Shown here one piece after another: positions 15,593 to 24,052 of a DNA stretch of 59,718 nt. Source of the DNA: Lachnospiraceae bacterium (GTDB lineage Bacteria; Bacillota; Clostridia; Lachnospirales; Lachnospiraceae). The translations under genes and the position numbers were made by a program. Under the pieces are notes generated by a model, which saw only the letters and a program-made list of their open reading frames with translations, did not search any database and was not told the DNA's origin. The stretch is from positions 1 through 59,718 of the forward strand of contig JAFVBO010000058.1 of the NCBI GenBank assembly GCA_017479935.1, given 5' to 3'. How positions within the stretch are numbered: the stretch's first letter is position 1; the number at the start of each line of letters is the position of its first letter.

Positions 15593-18577
15593 TTACAAAC
15601 GTCCGTCATACGCCATTTTCGTCAACAGCCCGCAAAGAAGCAGCACGAAACACTCCGCTATCCACAGTGCTTTTTCCCAGGGGGCGGCCTTATACCGGAG
15701 GATCGTCCCGGGGGAAAGCCCCTGCATAAGATTACTGTTTGCGTAGGAATAACAGACATTCTTAATCGCCCTGCGAAACGCCTGGCGCATCTCTTCAGAC
15801 GACGGATCCTGCAACGTATACCGGGCAGAGCGCATGCGCAGATCCGAACCAGCCAGGAAGGCCTTGTCTATGATCCCTTCCGTGCTTTGCAGGGCCATAT
15901 CCGTCGTAACCGTCCCGCAAAATCCCCACTCCCCGCGCAGTACATCCGTAAGGAGCGGCGCGGACGCGGCGCACCACTCTCCTCCCAGCCAGGAAGCCGA
16001 GGCCATGATGCCCGTACAGGCCCTCATGATTTTAAAGATCATGTTTCCCTCTCCGTCCAGGCAGTAAATCGTTGCTTCCCCCTCTTTAACGGCAATTTCA
16101 AAGCTCCTCAGATACAGTTCCCGGATCGTCTGCTCTGTGGCCCATACACACAGACAGGTGGAATGATCCTCATAATTCACCATGGCAAAGTGCTTTAGGA
16201 AAGCTACCACCCCCTGACTGGCCGCGCCGGAGATGCAGGCCCCTGCCATCTTTCCGGAAAGCAGCGGATCCTCGCTGTAATATTCAAAATTTCTTCCCCC
16301 AAAGGCGTTCCGGTGAAGATTGGCCCCGGGCGCATACCAGCCCGTAATCCCTGAAAAGAGCGCCTCGTTTCCGACGGAAACTCCGTACCGGTACGCCAGA
16401 TCCGTATTGAACGTGGACGCCACCACTACCTCGGAGGGATACACGCAGGTACTTACATCCCGCAGTCTCAGCCCCTGCGGACCGTCCATATCTAAGGACG
16501 CCGGCTTGGCGACAACCTCCAGTTCTTTCGTATAATAAGAGTGGCGCAACAGTAATTCGGACACCTCTTCCGAGCCGAAATCCACCTGATCCAGAAAAGT
16601 CTCCCACAGAGGATCTTCATAATCCACCCCCCGCATAGCCGAGACATGCAGACGATTGCCGGAAGAATCGCGTGCCGGAAGAACTTCCTGCGACGATTCG
16701 ATTTCTGTCAGAGCCGATCCGTCTCCCTCTTGAGGCTGATAGAAAAGCGCTTGAGAAAAGAGCTCCTCCGGCATGATCGTGTCCTTTGCCGGCTCTGGAA
16801 AGGTATGAAGAAAATCCCGGCGGGACAGATCAGTAACCCCGTTTTCTATCATATGGGCCGTCACGGCCTCGAACCGATTGGTGGCTGCCTGCACGGCAAC
16901 GTCTTGCAATGGGGCCTCTTTCTCCAACTGAAAGCTTTTTCCTGTCTGAGCCCGCGTTTCACTCATCCGCGGATGGGAGCTGTCATACCAGATATTCTCC
17001 GGAACATGGACCGAGAAAAAATCCCAGCTGTCATGACTGTTTTTTCCAAGCCAGATCACATAGTCACCCTGTTCCAGGAAGTAACATCCTTTTGTCCCGT
17101 CCTCATTTGGATGGTTCTGGCAATAGGATGCCATCTGCTCCTTCTCAAAAGAAAGGCTGACCGTGACGCTCTCCTTGCTTTTCACATAGATCTTGTCAAA
17201 GGCTATCAGTGTTTTTGTGGTTTTTTCGATCCCCCATTCCTCATCCAGCTCTGTATAGGGAACCGTCACATACATCTGAACCGTTTCGCTGCCATCCATC
17301 TCCCCTTCGTTGGAAACTTTTACCTTTACATGGACAAGCGAATCATCCTCTTCTATGCTTTCCACGCTCTGGGTAAACCGGGTGTAGGACAGTCCATAGC
17401 CAAACGGATACGCCACAGCCCCCGCCGTTTGCACCGCGCCTTTTTCATCCAGTTCCCCGTATGGCAGGACATTTAAGTCGGAAGCGGTTTCAAAATAGCG
17501 GTACCCGGTGTAAATTCCCTCTGCGTATTCCAAGAAATACATTCCCTCTCCGCCACAGTTGTCGGCCACGGTGATGCCATCCGTATTGGTATAATGATAG
17601 GTGCCGAAATTCTGCATGGACGGACTGGATAATAAATCCGTTTCCCAGATATCCGCCGTCCGCCCGGACGGATTTGCCACCCCCGCCAGGATATCCGAAA
17701 GCGCTTCAAAGCCTGCTATCCCCGGACAGCCGATCCATACAACCGCATCGCATTCATACTCCCCGGAAAGAAGAATGCTGATCTCCATCACGTTGGAGGA
17801 ATTGATCACCGCCACCACCGCCCGACAATTTTCCTTCGCGAAAAGAACCATCTCCTTCTCATAGGACGAAAGGGCCAGTTCATGGGGTGTCCCGTCCACG
17901 TAGGGACTTGCCTGAAATACACGGCTTTCATCTCCCGTCCTTCCGAAAACAACCAGCGCAACCTGATCCTGACAGTTCCCTTTGCAGCTGTCATAGATGT
18001 CCGCGGGATACTCATAGATGGCCGAATCCGGTTTTCCATTCGACAGGTTCATGCCGGATACGTCCACCTCCCGGATGTCTTCCGCGCTGATCCTGTGCAG
18101 AGGAGCTTTTTGCATGGCGGAGAGAAACTCTTCATTTAAACAATAATAAGTCTGAAGAGCGGACGCGAAATCGGTCAGATATGGCTCGCGGGTCTGCACA
18201 TAACCGGCCCCCGTGCCCGTATAAACCGGATATAAAAAGTGAAAGCCCATAGGGGCGATGATTTCCCCTTCCTGTAAAGGAAGAAGCCCGTTGTTTTTCA
18301 GCAGAACCGTGCCCTCGATGGCTACGGCTTTCGCGCAGGCCTTCGCGCCCGCTATTGTCTCTGCCTCGCCAAGGCTTCCTGATTCCGAAAGGGTATAATA
18401 GACAGGAACGGCGTTCTCCTCTCCATCCGGCCGGATCACCGCTTCTCCTTTCCCGAAGCTTGCGTCCATGTAATCCCGATACGTGTACATGACAAGATGG
18501 ATGCTGACGGCTCCTGCCAGCAAGATGACAAGGAGCGGCGTCAGCCTGGATTTTCGCAAAGCACTGAGCAGTTTCAT
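15593..18577 (-). CDS. GH3 glycosidase, domain-permuted, anchored by N- and C-terminal membrane helices
   Basis: GH3 enzymes remove terminal beta-linked sugars. In this 994-residue protein the usual order is reversed, as known for some Butyrivibrio and Ruminococcus beta-glucosidases. A membrane helix (about 12-31) is followed by the alpha/beta sandwich (about 75-330; AIEGTVLLKNNGLLPLQ), the fibronectin-like domain (VKVSNEGEMDGSETVQMYV) and last the TIM barrel (about 640-930). A second helix lies near the C-terminus. Barrel motifs are LDMDGPQGLR, GGRNFEYYSEDPLLSG, FLKHFAM and the likely nucleophile Asp893 in TVTTDMALQ. Both helices together place the enzyme outside the cell. The start at 18575-18577 has GGGGG five bases upstream and follows the kinase stop by one base; an ATG at 18589 is also possible. 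Confidence 0.9.
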   Translation of the reverse strand: MKLLSALRKSRLTPLLVILLAGAVSIHLVMYTYRDYMDASFGKGEAVIRPDGEENAVPVYYTLSESGSLGEAETIAGAKACAKAVAIEGTVLLKNNGLLPLQEGEIIAPMGFHFLYPVYTGTGAGYVQTREPYLTDFASALQTYYCLNEEFLSAMQKAPLHRISAEDIREVDVSGMNLSNGKPDSAIYEYPADIYDSCKGNCQDQVALVVFGRTGDESRVFQASPYVDGTPHELALSSYEKEMVLFAKENCRAVVAVINSSNVMEISILLSGEYECDAVVWIGCPGIAGFEALSDILAGVANPSGRTADIWETDLLSSPSMQNFGTYHYTNTDGITVADNCGGEGMYFLEYAEGIYTGYRYFETASDLNVLPYGELDEKGAVQTAGAVAYPFGYGLSYTRFTQSVESIEEDDSLVHVKVKVSNEGEMDGSETVQMYVTVPYTELDEEWGIEKTTKTLIAFDKIYVKSKESVTVSLSFEKEQMASYCQNHPNEDGTKGCYFLEQGDYVIWLGKNSHDSWDFFSVHVPENIWYDSSHPRMSETRAQTGKSFQLEKEAPLQDVAVQAATNRFEAVTAHMIENGVTDLSRRDFLHTFPEPAKDTIMPEELFSQALFYQPQEGDGSALTEIESSQEVLPARDSSGNRLHVSAMRGVDYEDPLWETFLDQVDFGSEEVSELLLRHSYYTKELEVVAKPASLDMDGPQGLRLRDVSTCVYPSEVVVASTFNTDLAYRYGVSVGNEALFSGITGWYAPGANLHRNAFGGRNFEYYSEDPLLSGKMAGACISGAASQGVVAFLKHFAMVNYEDHSTCLCVWATEQTIRELYLRSFEIAVKEGEATIYCLDGEGNMIFKIMRACTGIMASASWLGGEWCAASAPLLTDVLRGEWGFCGTVTTDMALQSTEGIIDKAFLAGSDLRMRSARYTLQDPSSEEMRQAFRRAIKNVCYSYANSNLMQGLSPGTILRYKAAPWEKALWIAECFVLLLCGLLTKMAYDGRL

Positions 18578-18578
18578 A

Positions 18579-19985
18579 TCAACCCCCATGAGACGATGAT
18601 TCCTTCTTACCCTCGCGGGGAATGGGAATCACCGCGTCAAATTCAAACACCCGGTTCCGCACCTTTACCGTCATGTCGCCATTATATTTCTGCACCACCA
18701 TGCGGGCGCTCTTTAACCCATAGCCATGGTTTTCCATGTCTTTTTTTGTCGTCACCGGCAGTCCATCCACGAAGGAAAGGCTGTCCGGGGTACGGATGCT
18801 GTTTTCGATCTGGATCATCACCGAATTGGCCACCCGCATGACTTTCAGGCGGATGAAACGTTCGCTGGATGGTTCGATTTCCTTTGCCGCGTCCACCGCA
18901 TTCTGCAGCGCATTGTTAAAAAGCGAGTACAGATTGCTGGATGACATGAAAGAAAGACTCTCTCCATCCGCGATACACGACCAGGCGATGGAATAGTTTT
19001 CGCACAGAATACTGCATTCCGTCAGAATGATATCCAGGGCGTCATGGCCGGTTTTAATGACGGCTCCGCAGATGTTGATGGCGCTTTCAATTTCTTCCAG
19101 TTCGTCTTCCCCGAAAAACTGTTTTTCATTGGAAAACTCCCGGATTAAACGCTTTAAGTCATGGCATTTTATCTGGATGAATTCCGCCTTTTCCTTGCTC
19201 ATCTCATACATCTGTTTATCGCGCCGCCATAATTCCCGAATGGTTTTCAGATCGCTGGCCAAAAGGCTCCTTCCCAGCATGAGGGACAAAATCCCCAGCG
19301 CCAGAATACAGGAAACCAGGTTGGAACTATAAAACAGGAAAGCCATCGTGGAGTTCGCCCGTACCCCGGAATAGGTGGCGATCGATGACAGCACAATGTC
19401 TATAAAGATGGTCAGGGCGGACCAGAACAGCAAATACGTATTATTCAGCTCCAGTTCTTCCTGTTCCCGGATTCTTCTCTCGATCAGGACCCAGATAAGC
19501 CAGTATACCAGGCTGTAGATCAGCAGATAGACTATGCAGTTGATATACGTCATGGCTACGGCGTCGCCGGCCCCCACTCCCATCGCATCTAAAAAGCTCC
19601 CCGTATCGCCGTAAACATTCAGCGTATTTCCGCTGACAATCACCAGATAGAAATTCAGCAGCAGATAAGCGACATGCTGCGCCGTATAAGCAATGAGCGA
19701 ACAGAATACAATATTCCTGATTTTTTCCTCAAAACAGAAAAGGAGCCCCGCCGCTGTCATGGCGAAAATAAGGAAAAACATCAGGCTTGTATACCAGGCG
19801 CTGTAGCTGAAAGAGAAAAGAGGAATGAGAAACGTAAGGACATATACCACAAAAAGGCTGCCTGTTGCCCGCAGCCAGAAATGGTTCCTTCTTTTTAAAG
19901 AAGCCGTGATCATGATCTCCGCTGCCGCCAGCTCGGTCAGGAAAACAAGGCGGTACCAGAACAAAGGCGATTCAAATAGAAACAT
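18579..19985 (-). CDS. GHKL-type sensor histidine kinase (AgrC-like)
   Basis: The first 240 residues contain six or seven hydrophobic segments. The cytoplasmic part has His275 in FIQIKCHDLKRLI, the N-box NLYSLFNNALQNAVDAA and the G-box NHGYGLKSARMVV, which together define GHKL kinases that phosphorylate LytTR regulators. Members often sense peptides, but sugar or cell-envelope signals are also possible. GGAGG lies eight bases before the ATG, inside the end of the upstream regulator gene (14-base overlap), and the stop is one base from the preferred start of the GH3 gene. This tight packing ties the kinase to the GH3 enzymes. Confidence 0.9.
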   Translation of the reverse strand: MFLFESPLFWYRLVFLTELAAAEIMITASLKRRNHFWLRATGSLFVVYVLTFLIPLFSFSYSAWYTSLMFFLIFAMTAAGLLFCFEEKIRNIVFCSLIAYTAQHVAYLLLNFYLVIVSGNTLNVYGDTGSFLDAMGVGAGDAVAMTYINCIVYLLIYSLVYWLIWVLIERRIREQEELELNNTYLLFWSALTIFIDIVLSSIATYSGVRANSTMAFLFYSSNLVSCILALGILSLMLGRSLLASDLKTIRELWRRDKQMYEMSKEKAEFIQIKCHDLKRLIREFSNEKQFFGEDELEEIESAINICGAVIKTGHDALDIILTECSILCENYSIAWSCIADGESLSFMSSSNLYSLFNNALQNAVDAAKEIEPSSERFIRLKVMRVANSVMIQIENSIRTPDSLSFVDGLPVTTKKDMENHGYGLKSARMVVQKYNGDMTVKVRNRVFEFDAVIPIPREGKKESSSHGG

Positions 19986-20703
19986 GGGTCATTCCTCCTA
20001 CTTCCCCCAGATAATTGGTAAAACTATGGAGAAATTCCTTTTTCCTGGTCCTGGCAATTTTCAGGACTTCTTTGCCCACAACCACATCATCTCCCTCCAA
20101 GGATACGACGTAGCGGAGATTGACCAGGTAACAATTGTGACAACGGCTGAACTGATCCATGGGGAGCAGCTTTTCGGCCTCCGATAAGTTACCCCAGGAT
20201 TCCAGATTACCGCTGGTCAGGTGGTAGGTGAGCCGGTGCTTTTGTACGTCCACGTACAAAAGCTCCCGGATCAGAATACGATGGTAGCCTTTCGGTGTAC
20301 GGATGACAATAAAGGCGTCATCCTCCCGGGAGGCTAAGATGCGCATGGCCTTGTCCAGCAAGGTATGCAACACCATAGCCTCCACAGGTTTCACGATAAA
20401 GTCCAGCGCGTCCACCATGTAACCCTTGATGGCATATTGCCGCATGTTGGTTACAAAGACAATCAGAACACTTCTGTCCTTTGCGCGCACTTCTTCTGCC
20501 GCCTGCATCCCATTCATACCTGGCAGCTTGATGTCCAGAAACAACAGGTCATAGTCCGCCTTGAAGGTTTCCAGGAAGCTTTCCGCATCGGAAAAACAGG
20601 AACAGCTAAACCGCACGCCCTGCTCGTCCTGATAATCCTGGATCAGTTTTTGCATGGATTTTGCCACCAGCGGCTCATCCTCCACAATCGCTATTCTTTT
20701 CAT
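19972..20703 (-). CDS. LytTR-type response regulator
   Basis: The receiver domain runs over the first 120 residues (acidic residues in IAIVEDEPLV, phosphorylation site Asp57 in LLFLDIKLPGMNG, Lys in DFIVKPVEAM). The C-terminal LytTR DNA-binding domain covers the last 105 residues (LLYVDVQKHRLTYHL; FSRCHNCYLVNLRYV). It should be phosphorylated by the GHKL kinase encoded next. The ATG at 20701-20703 follows AAGGA by five bases and lies inside the 3' end of the upstream GH3 gene, overlapping it by 29 bases. LytTR sites are short direct repeats; I could not assign one upstream of the GH3 genes with confidence. Confidence 0.92.
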   Translation of the reverse strand: MKRIAIVEDEPLVAKSMQKLIQDYQDEQGVRFSCSCFSDAESFLETFKADYDLLFLDIKLPGMNGMQAAEEVRAKDRSVLIVFVTNMRQYAIKGYMVDALDFIVKPVEAMVLHTLLDKAMRILASREDDAFIVIRTPKGYHRILIRELLYVDVQKHRLTYHLTSGNLESWGNLSEAEKLLPMDQFSRCHNCYLVNLRYVVSLEGDDVVVGKEVLKIARTRKKEFLHSFTNYLGEVGGMTHVSI

Positions 20704-23700
20704 GGCAATCCTTTCCAAAGCTTACCGGCTTGTTTAAAAGGATAAGCAGTAACAAAGAAAGAAGGGCAAATACGCCAATGGCCGCGTAGAGGACCATCTC
20801 CCACCAGGGAGTGACTTCCACCAGGCGGGAGCCGGAGGCAATCCCATTCATGGCCGCGTTAAAGTTTACATTCACGTACAACACCCTGTGAGCGGCTTCC
20901 CGTACCCGGTGCCGGAATGGAATGCTGCCTCGCCAGGATGCCAGGGCCGTCTTACTTCCGTTTCCCAAAAACAGGTCGGTTCCGCCCATCACCCCATCGT
21001 CATAGACCATGTAGAGCGCGCCGTTCGCCTCCGCCATGTCCGTAATGAAATACCCCTGAAAATCCCATTCCTTGCGGGCGATCTCAATCTGCAGTGCGGC
21101 ATCGGCTCCGGTCCACAGCGTTCCTGCACGGTTGAAGGAGGACATAGCCCCGTACGCGGATGCCCCGGAAGGGTTCATGGCATACTCAAAGGGAAGCAGA
21201 TAGATCTCCCGTGCCGCCTGCTCGTTCAGCCAAATGGAAATACCATTTCGCGCCGCCTCCTCATCGTTGAAGGCGTAGTGCTTCAAAACCGCGATCACGC
21301 CGCGACTCTGCATGCCTTTCACTTCCGCGCCGGCGCAAAGGCCTGTCAGAAGCGGATCCTCAGAGAAGTATTCGTTGGCCCTTCCGCCAAAGGGGGTACG
21401 GTGAATATTGATGCCAGGGGCATACATGGTATTCACTTCGTTTCCTTTCGCGTCCTCGGCCAGCATTTCCCCAATCCTTTCGATCAGGGACAGGTTATAG
21501 GTGGACGCCCAGACGCCTTCGCCCGGCAGAGAAAAAGCCGTGACGGAGCCGATCACGCCAGTGGGACCATCGCTGGCCTTTGTACCCGGCATGGAGATAC
21601 TGCTGATGGAGGGCGTTCCGAAGGCCGCGTTGGTGATCAAAAGCGCCTGTTCCTCATAGGTCATCTGGTCGAGCAGGTCATCCCACACATCACTGTCATA
21701 GGGCACGCCACGCATCATGGCGCTGCTAAGCCCACCGGATACCGCGTACAGGGGGGATTCGGTCTCATCGCCCGAGATGGGTTTGTGACAGCTCAGGTCC
21801 TCATACATGGCCTCATTGTCAATCGAAAGACGAACCGAAGCCACGGGCCATGTTCCCTCCCAGTTGCTTCGCGACAGGTAGGTCACCTGGTTTGATCCGC
21901 GGTTTTCATACCGGTTGATATCCGCCGCGTCCAGCTGATTGGTAATGCGCTGTCCCGTCTGCGCAGACAGGGAAAAGACATCCGTATCCGTTTTCGCCTG
22001 TGTAAGGATCTTCTTCGTCAGATTCGGGGCGGCCGGGCTTTCCATCCGTCCATCGGTGTTTTCCGAGGTATACCCTTTCTCCGCCAGAATTTGTTTTACC
22101 GCTTCGTGCGCATTCTCCGCAACCGTCAGATAATAATCGCCCTGCGGCAGGACATAGGTTTTCGCGTCATTCGCGTCATAAACGCGAAGCTGCTGTTTCT
22201 CCACTCGGATGGTCAGCTGTTCTGAAGCGCCGGGGGAAAGCAGGCCGGTTTTCGCAAAGCCGGCAAGCTCAACAGACGCTGTCTCCAAATAGCTTTCCTG
22301 GCTGTAAGGCTTTTGCAGATACACCTGCGATACCTTTTTCCCGGCTCTTGCGCCTTGATTTGTCACAGTAACCGAGACCTCATACGCGCCATCCGACGTT
22401 TCCGTGATACCGGAAAGGACCGTTTCAAATTCCGAATAGGAAAGGCCATGGCCAAAGGGGAAGGCCACCACCTGACTGTAATTATACGCGCCTGCCCCCG
22501 TCTTGCCAAGCACATAGTCTTCATAACGCGTCTCATAATATCGGTAGCCGACGTAGATGCCTTCCACGTAAACCCCGTAATACTGCTGGGTCTGGTTCAG
22601 GGCGTATGCATTCGGATTATCGTATTTCTGCGCGAAGAGGCCGTTTGGATTATACTGCCAGGAAGCCATGGCCGGGGATGACAATACATCCCGGCAGAAG
22701 GTATCGACAAGGCAGCCCGAGGGGTTCGCATCCCCGCACAGCACATCCGCCACGCCATACACGCCGCTCATTCCCACGTTCCCGATCCACAGGCAGGCGT
22801 CCACCGAAATCGTATCCCTGAACAAAAAGTCCAGTTCCATGGGCAGCGCGCTGTTTAACAGCACGATCACCTTGTCAAAGACGCCTTCCGTCTTTAACCT
22901 GGTCAGGTTCACAAGCAGCTCTTCCTCTTCAGGAGTTATGGCCAGATAGCTTCCGTTTTCCCCATCGCTCCCTTTGGTGCTGACGTCAAACCCTTCGCCG
23001 CTGTTTCTGGAAAGGACTACCACGGCCGCGTCCGGATAGTCGGAAAAGCTTTCCCGGTTCGCCTCCTCCACCAGAGTCCACTTAGCTTCGTTCACCCGGT
23101 AGGTTTTGACGATCTCCTGGATGGAATCGGCACGCCGGTACCCGTTGCCTTCATACCAGGACCATAACGTTGCATTCACTTCCATCCCCTTTTCTTCCAG
23201 CGCCTGCCGAAGGTTCGTATATGTGGCGGTACTGGCGGAGGATGAGCCGGTGGAGGAATAGTTAATGGAAACCGCCCCCTGGCCGAACAGGCTCACTTTC
23301 GCATTTTTCTCAAGAGGAAGTGCGTTCTCGTTCGTCAAAAGAACGATGCCTTCCTGCTCCACCTCCCTGCAAAGATCCGAGGCACTTTTTGCAAGTGCAT
23401 CGACCCCGGAAAACTCCATGGGATAATAGTCCGTGCTTTGCCCGGAAGCTCCTTTATCCTTTTCCACACGGAAGGTTTTGGCACCCAGTGCGTTGTTGAT
23501 TACGGCCTTGTTGTTTAAAGCCGTAATCGTAGCGGGGATCAGAAGGCAAAGGATGGTGGCGCACACGGCAACCAGCCTCAGAAAGCGAACCGGCTTTTTG
23601 CCCGTACCGACATTTCGTCCGGAAGCCAGGGCGGCTGCCACGAAAGCCGCCGCCGATAAGGCCACATTTCCAAGGAATGCGGGCGTCAGTTTGGTTCCGT

Positions 23701-24031
23701 CGATGGAAACCGCCACGCTTGCCAGATAATTGGCGTTGGATGCCAGTAAAAACGCCCAGGAAAGGAAGCAGAGCAAATACACAAACACCTGCAAAATCCG
23801 CCCCATGAAAGGAACCTTTTCCGCCAGTCGCTTCCGCATGGCAAGCAGGATCAACTGCAACAACAAGGCCAGGGCAGCCGGTACCAACACTGCGGGAGAA
23901 AGGGTCGGCGTAAAGGCGTTTCTTCCCGTCAGAACATACAAAAACAGGGAGGCTGCTTCCAGCAAAACCACCAGAATTCCGGAGAACGAACCGTTTTTTG
24001 TTTCACCCGTCACTTTATTTTCCTTTCTCAT
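20675..24031 (-). CDS. GH3 glycosidase, domain-permuted, with multi-helix N-terminal membrane domain
   Basis: The 1118-residue protein begins with about five hydrophobic segments (residues 17-175, for example GILVVLLEAASLFLYVL and RLVAVCATILCLLIPATI) and ends with one more (about 1085-1105). Between them lie the GH3 domains in reversed order: alpha/beta sandwich (EQEGIVLLTNENALPLEKNA), fibronectin-like domain (VTVTNQGARAGKKVSQVYL) and TIM barrel. Barrel motifs are ASDGPTGVIG, FGGRANEYFSEDPLLTG, VLKHYAFNDEE and the likely nucleophile Asp998 in YFITDMAEA. An integral membrane GH3 of this kind is unusual; the catalytic part should face outward. AAAGGA precedes the ATG. It follows the lipoprotein gene by 21 bases and overlaps the regulator gene. 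Confidence 0.9.
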   Translation of the reverse strand: MRKENKVTGETKNGSFSGILVVLLEAASLFLYVLTGRNAFTPTLSPAVLVPAALALLLQLILLAMRKRLAEKVPFMGRILQVFVYLLCFLSWAFLLASNANYLASVAVSIDGTKLTPAFLGNVALSAAAFVAAALASGRNVGTGKKPVRFLRLVAVCATILCLLIPATITALNNKAVINNALGAKTFRVEKDKGASGQSTDYYPMEFSGVDALAKSASDLCREVEQEGIVLLTNENALPLEKNAKVSLFGQGAVSINYSSTGSSSASTATYTNLRQALEEKGMEVNATLWSWYEGNGYRRADSIQEIVKTYRVNEAKWTLVEEANRESFSDYPDAAVVVLSRNSGEGFDVSTKGSDGENGSYLAITPEEEELLVNLTRLKTEGVFDKVIVLLNSALPMELDFLFRDTISVDACLWIGNVGMSGVYGVADVLCGDANPSGCLVDTFCRDVLSSPAMASWQYNPNGLFAQKYDNPNAYALNQTQQYYGVYVEGIYVGYRYYETRYEDYVLGKTGAGAYNYSQVVAFPFGHGLSYSEFETVLSGITETSDGAYEVSVTVTNQGARAGKKVSQVYLQKPYSQESYLETASVELAGFAKTGLLSPGASEQLTIRVEKQQLRVYDANDAKTYVLPQGDYYLTVAENAHEAVKQILAEKGYTSENTDGRMESPAAPNLTKKILTQAKTDTDVFSLSAQTGQRITNQLDAADINRYENRGSNQVTYLSRSNWEGTWPVASVRLSIDNEAMYEDLSCHKPISGDETESPLYAVSGGLSSAMMRGVPYDSDVWDDLLDQMTYEEQALLITNAAFGTPSISSISMPGTKASDGPTGVIGSVTAFSLPGEGVWASTYNLSLIERIGEMLAEDAKGNEVNTMYAPGINIHRTPFGGRANEYFSEDPLLTGLCAGAEVKGMQSRGVIAVLKHYAFNDEEAARNGISIWLNEQAAREIYLLPFEYAMNPSGASAYGAMSSFNRAGTLWTGADAALQIEIARKEWDFQGYFITDMAEANGALYMVYDDGVMGGTDLFLGNGSKTALASWRGSIPFRHRVREAAHRVLYVNVNFNAAMNGIASGSRLVEVTPWWEMVLYAAIGVFALLSLLLLILLNKPVSFGKDCHEKNSDCGG

Positions 24032-24052
24032 TGTGTCCTTTCTTTCCCGGTT

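Noticed and set aside
20888-21895. A 335-codon plus-strand frame, and a similar 323-codon one at 26835-27806
   Set aside because: Both are antisense to GH3 barrels and mirror their codon pattern; no recognisable protein features.
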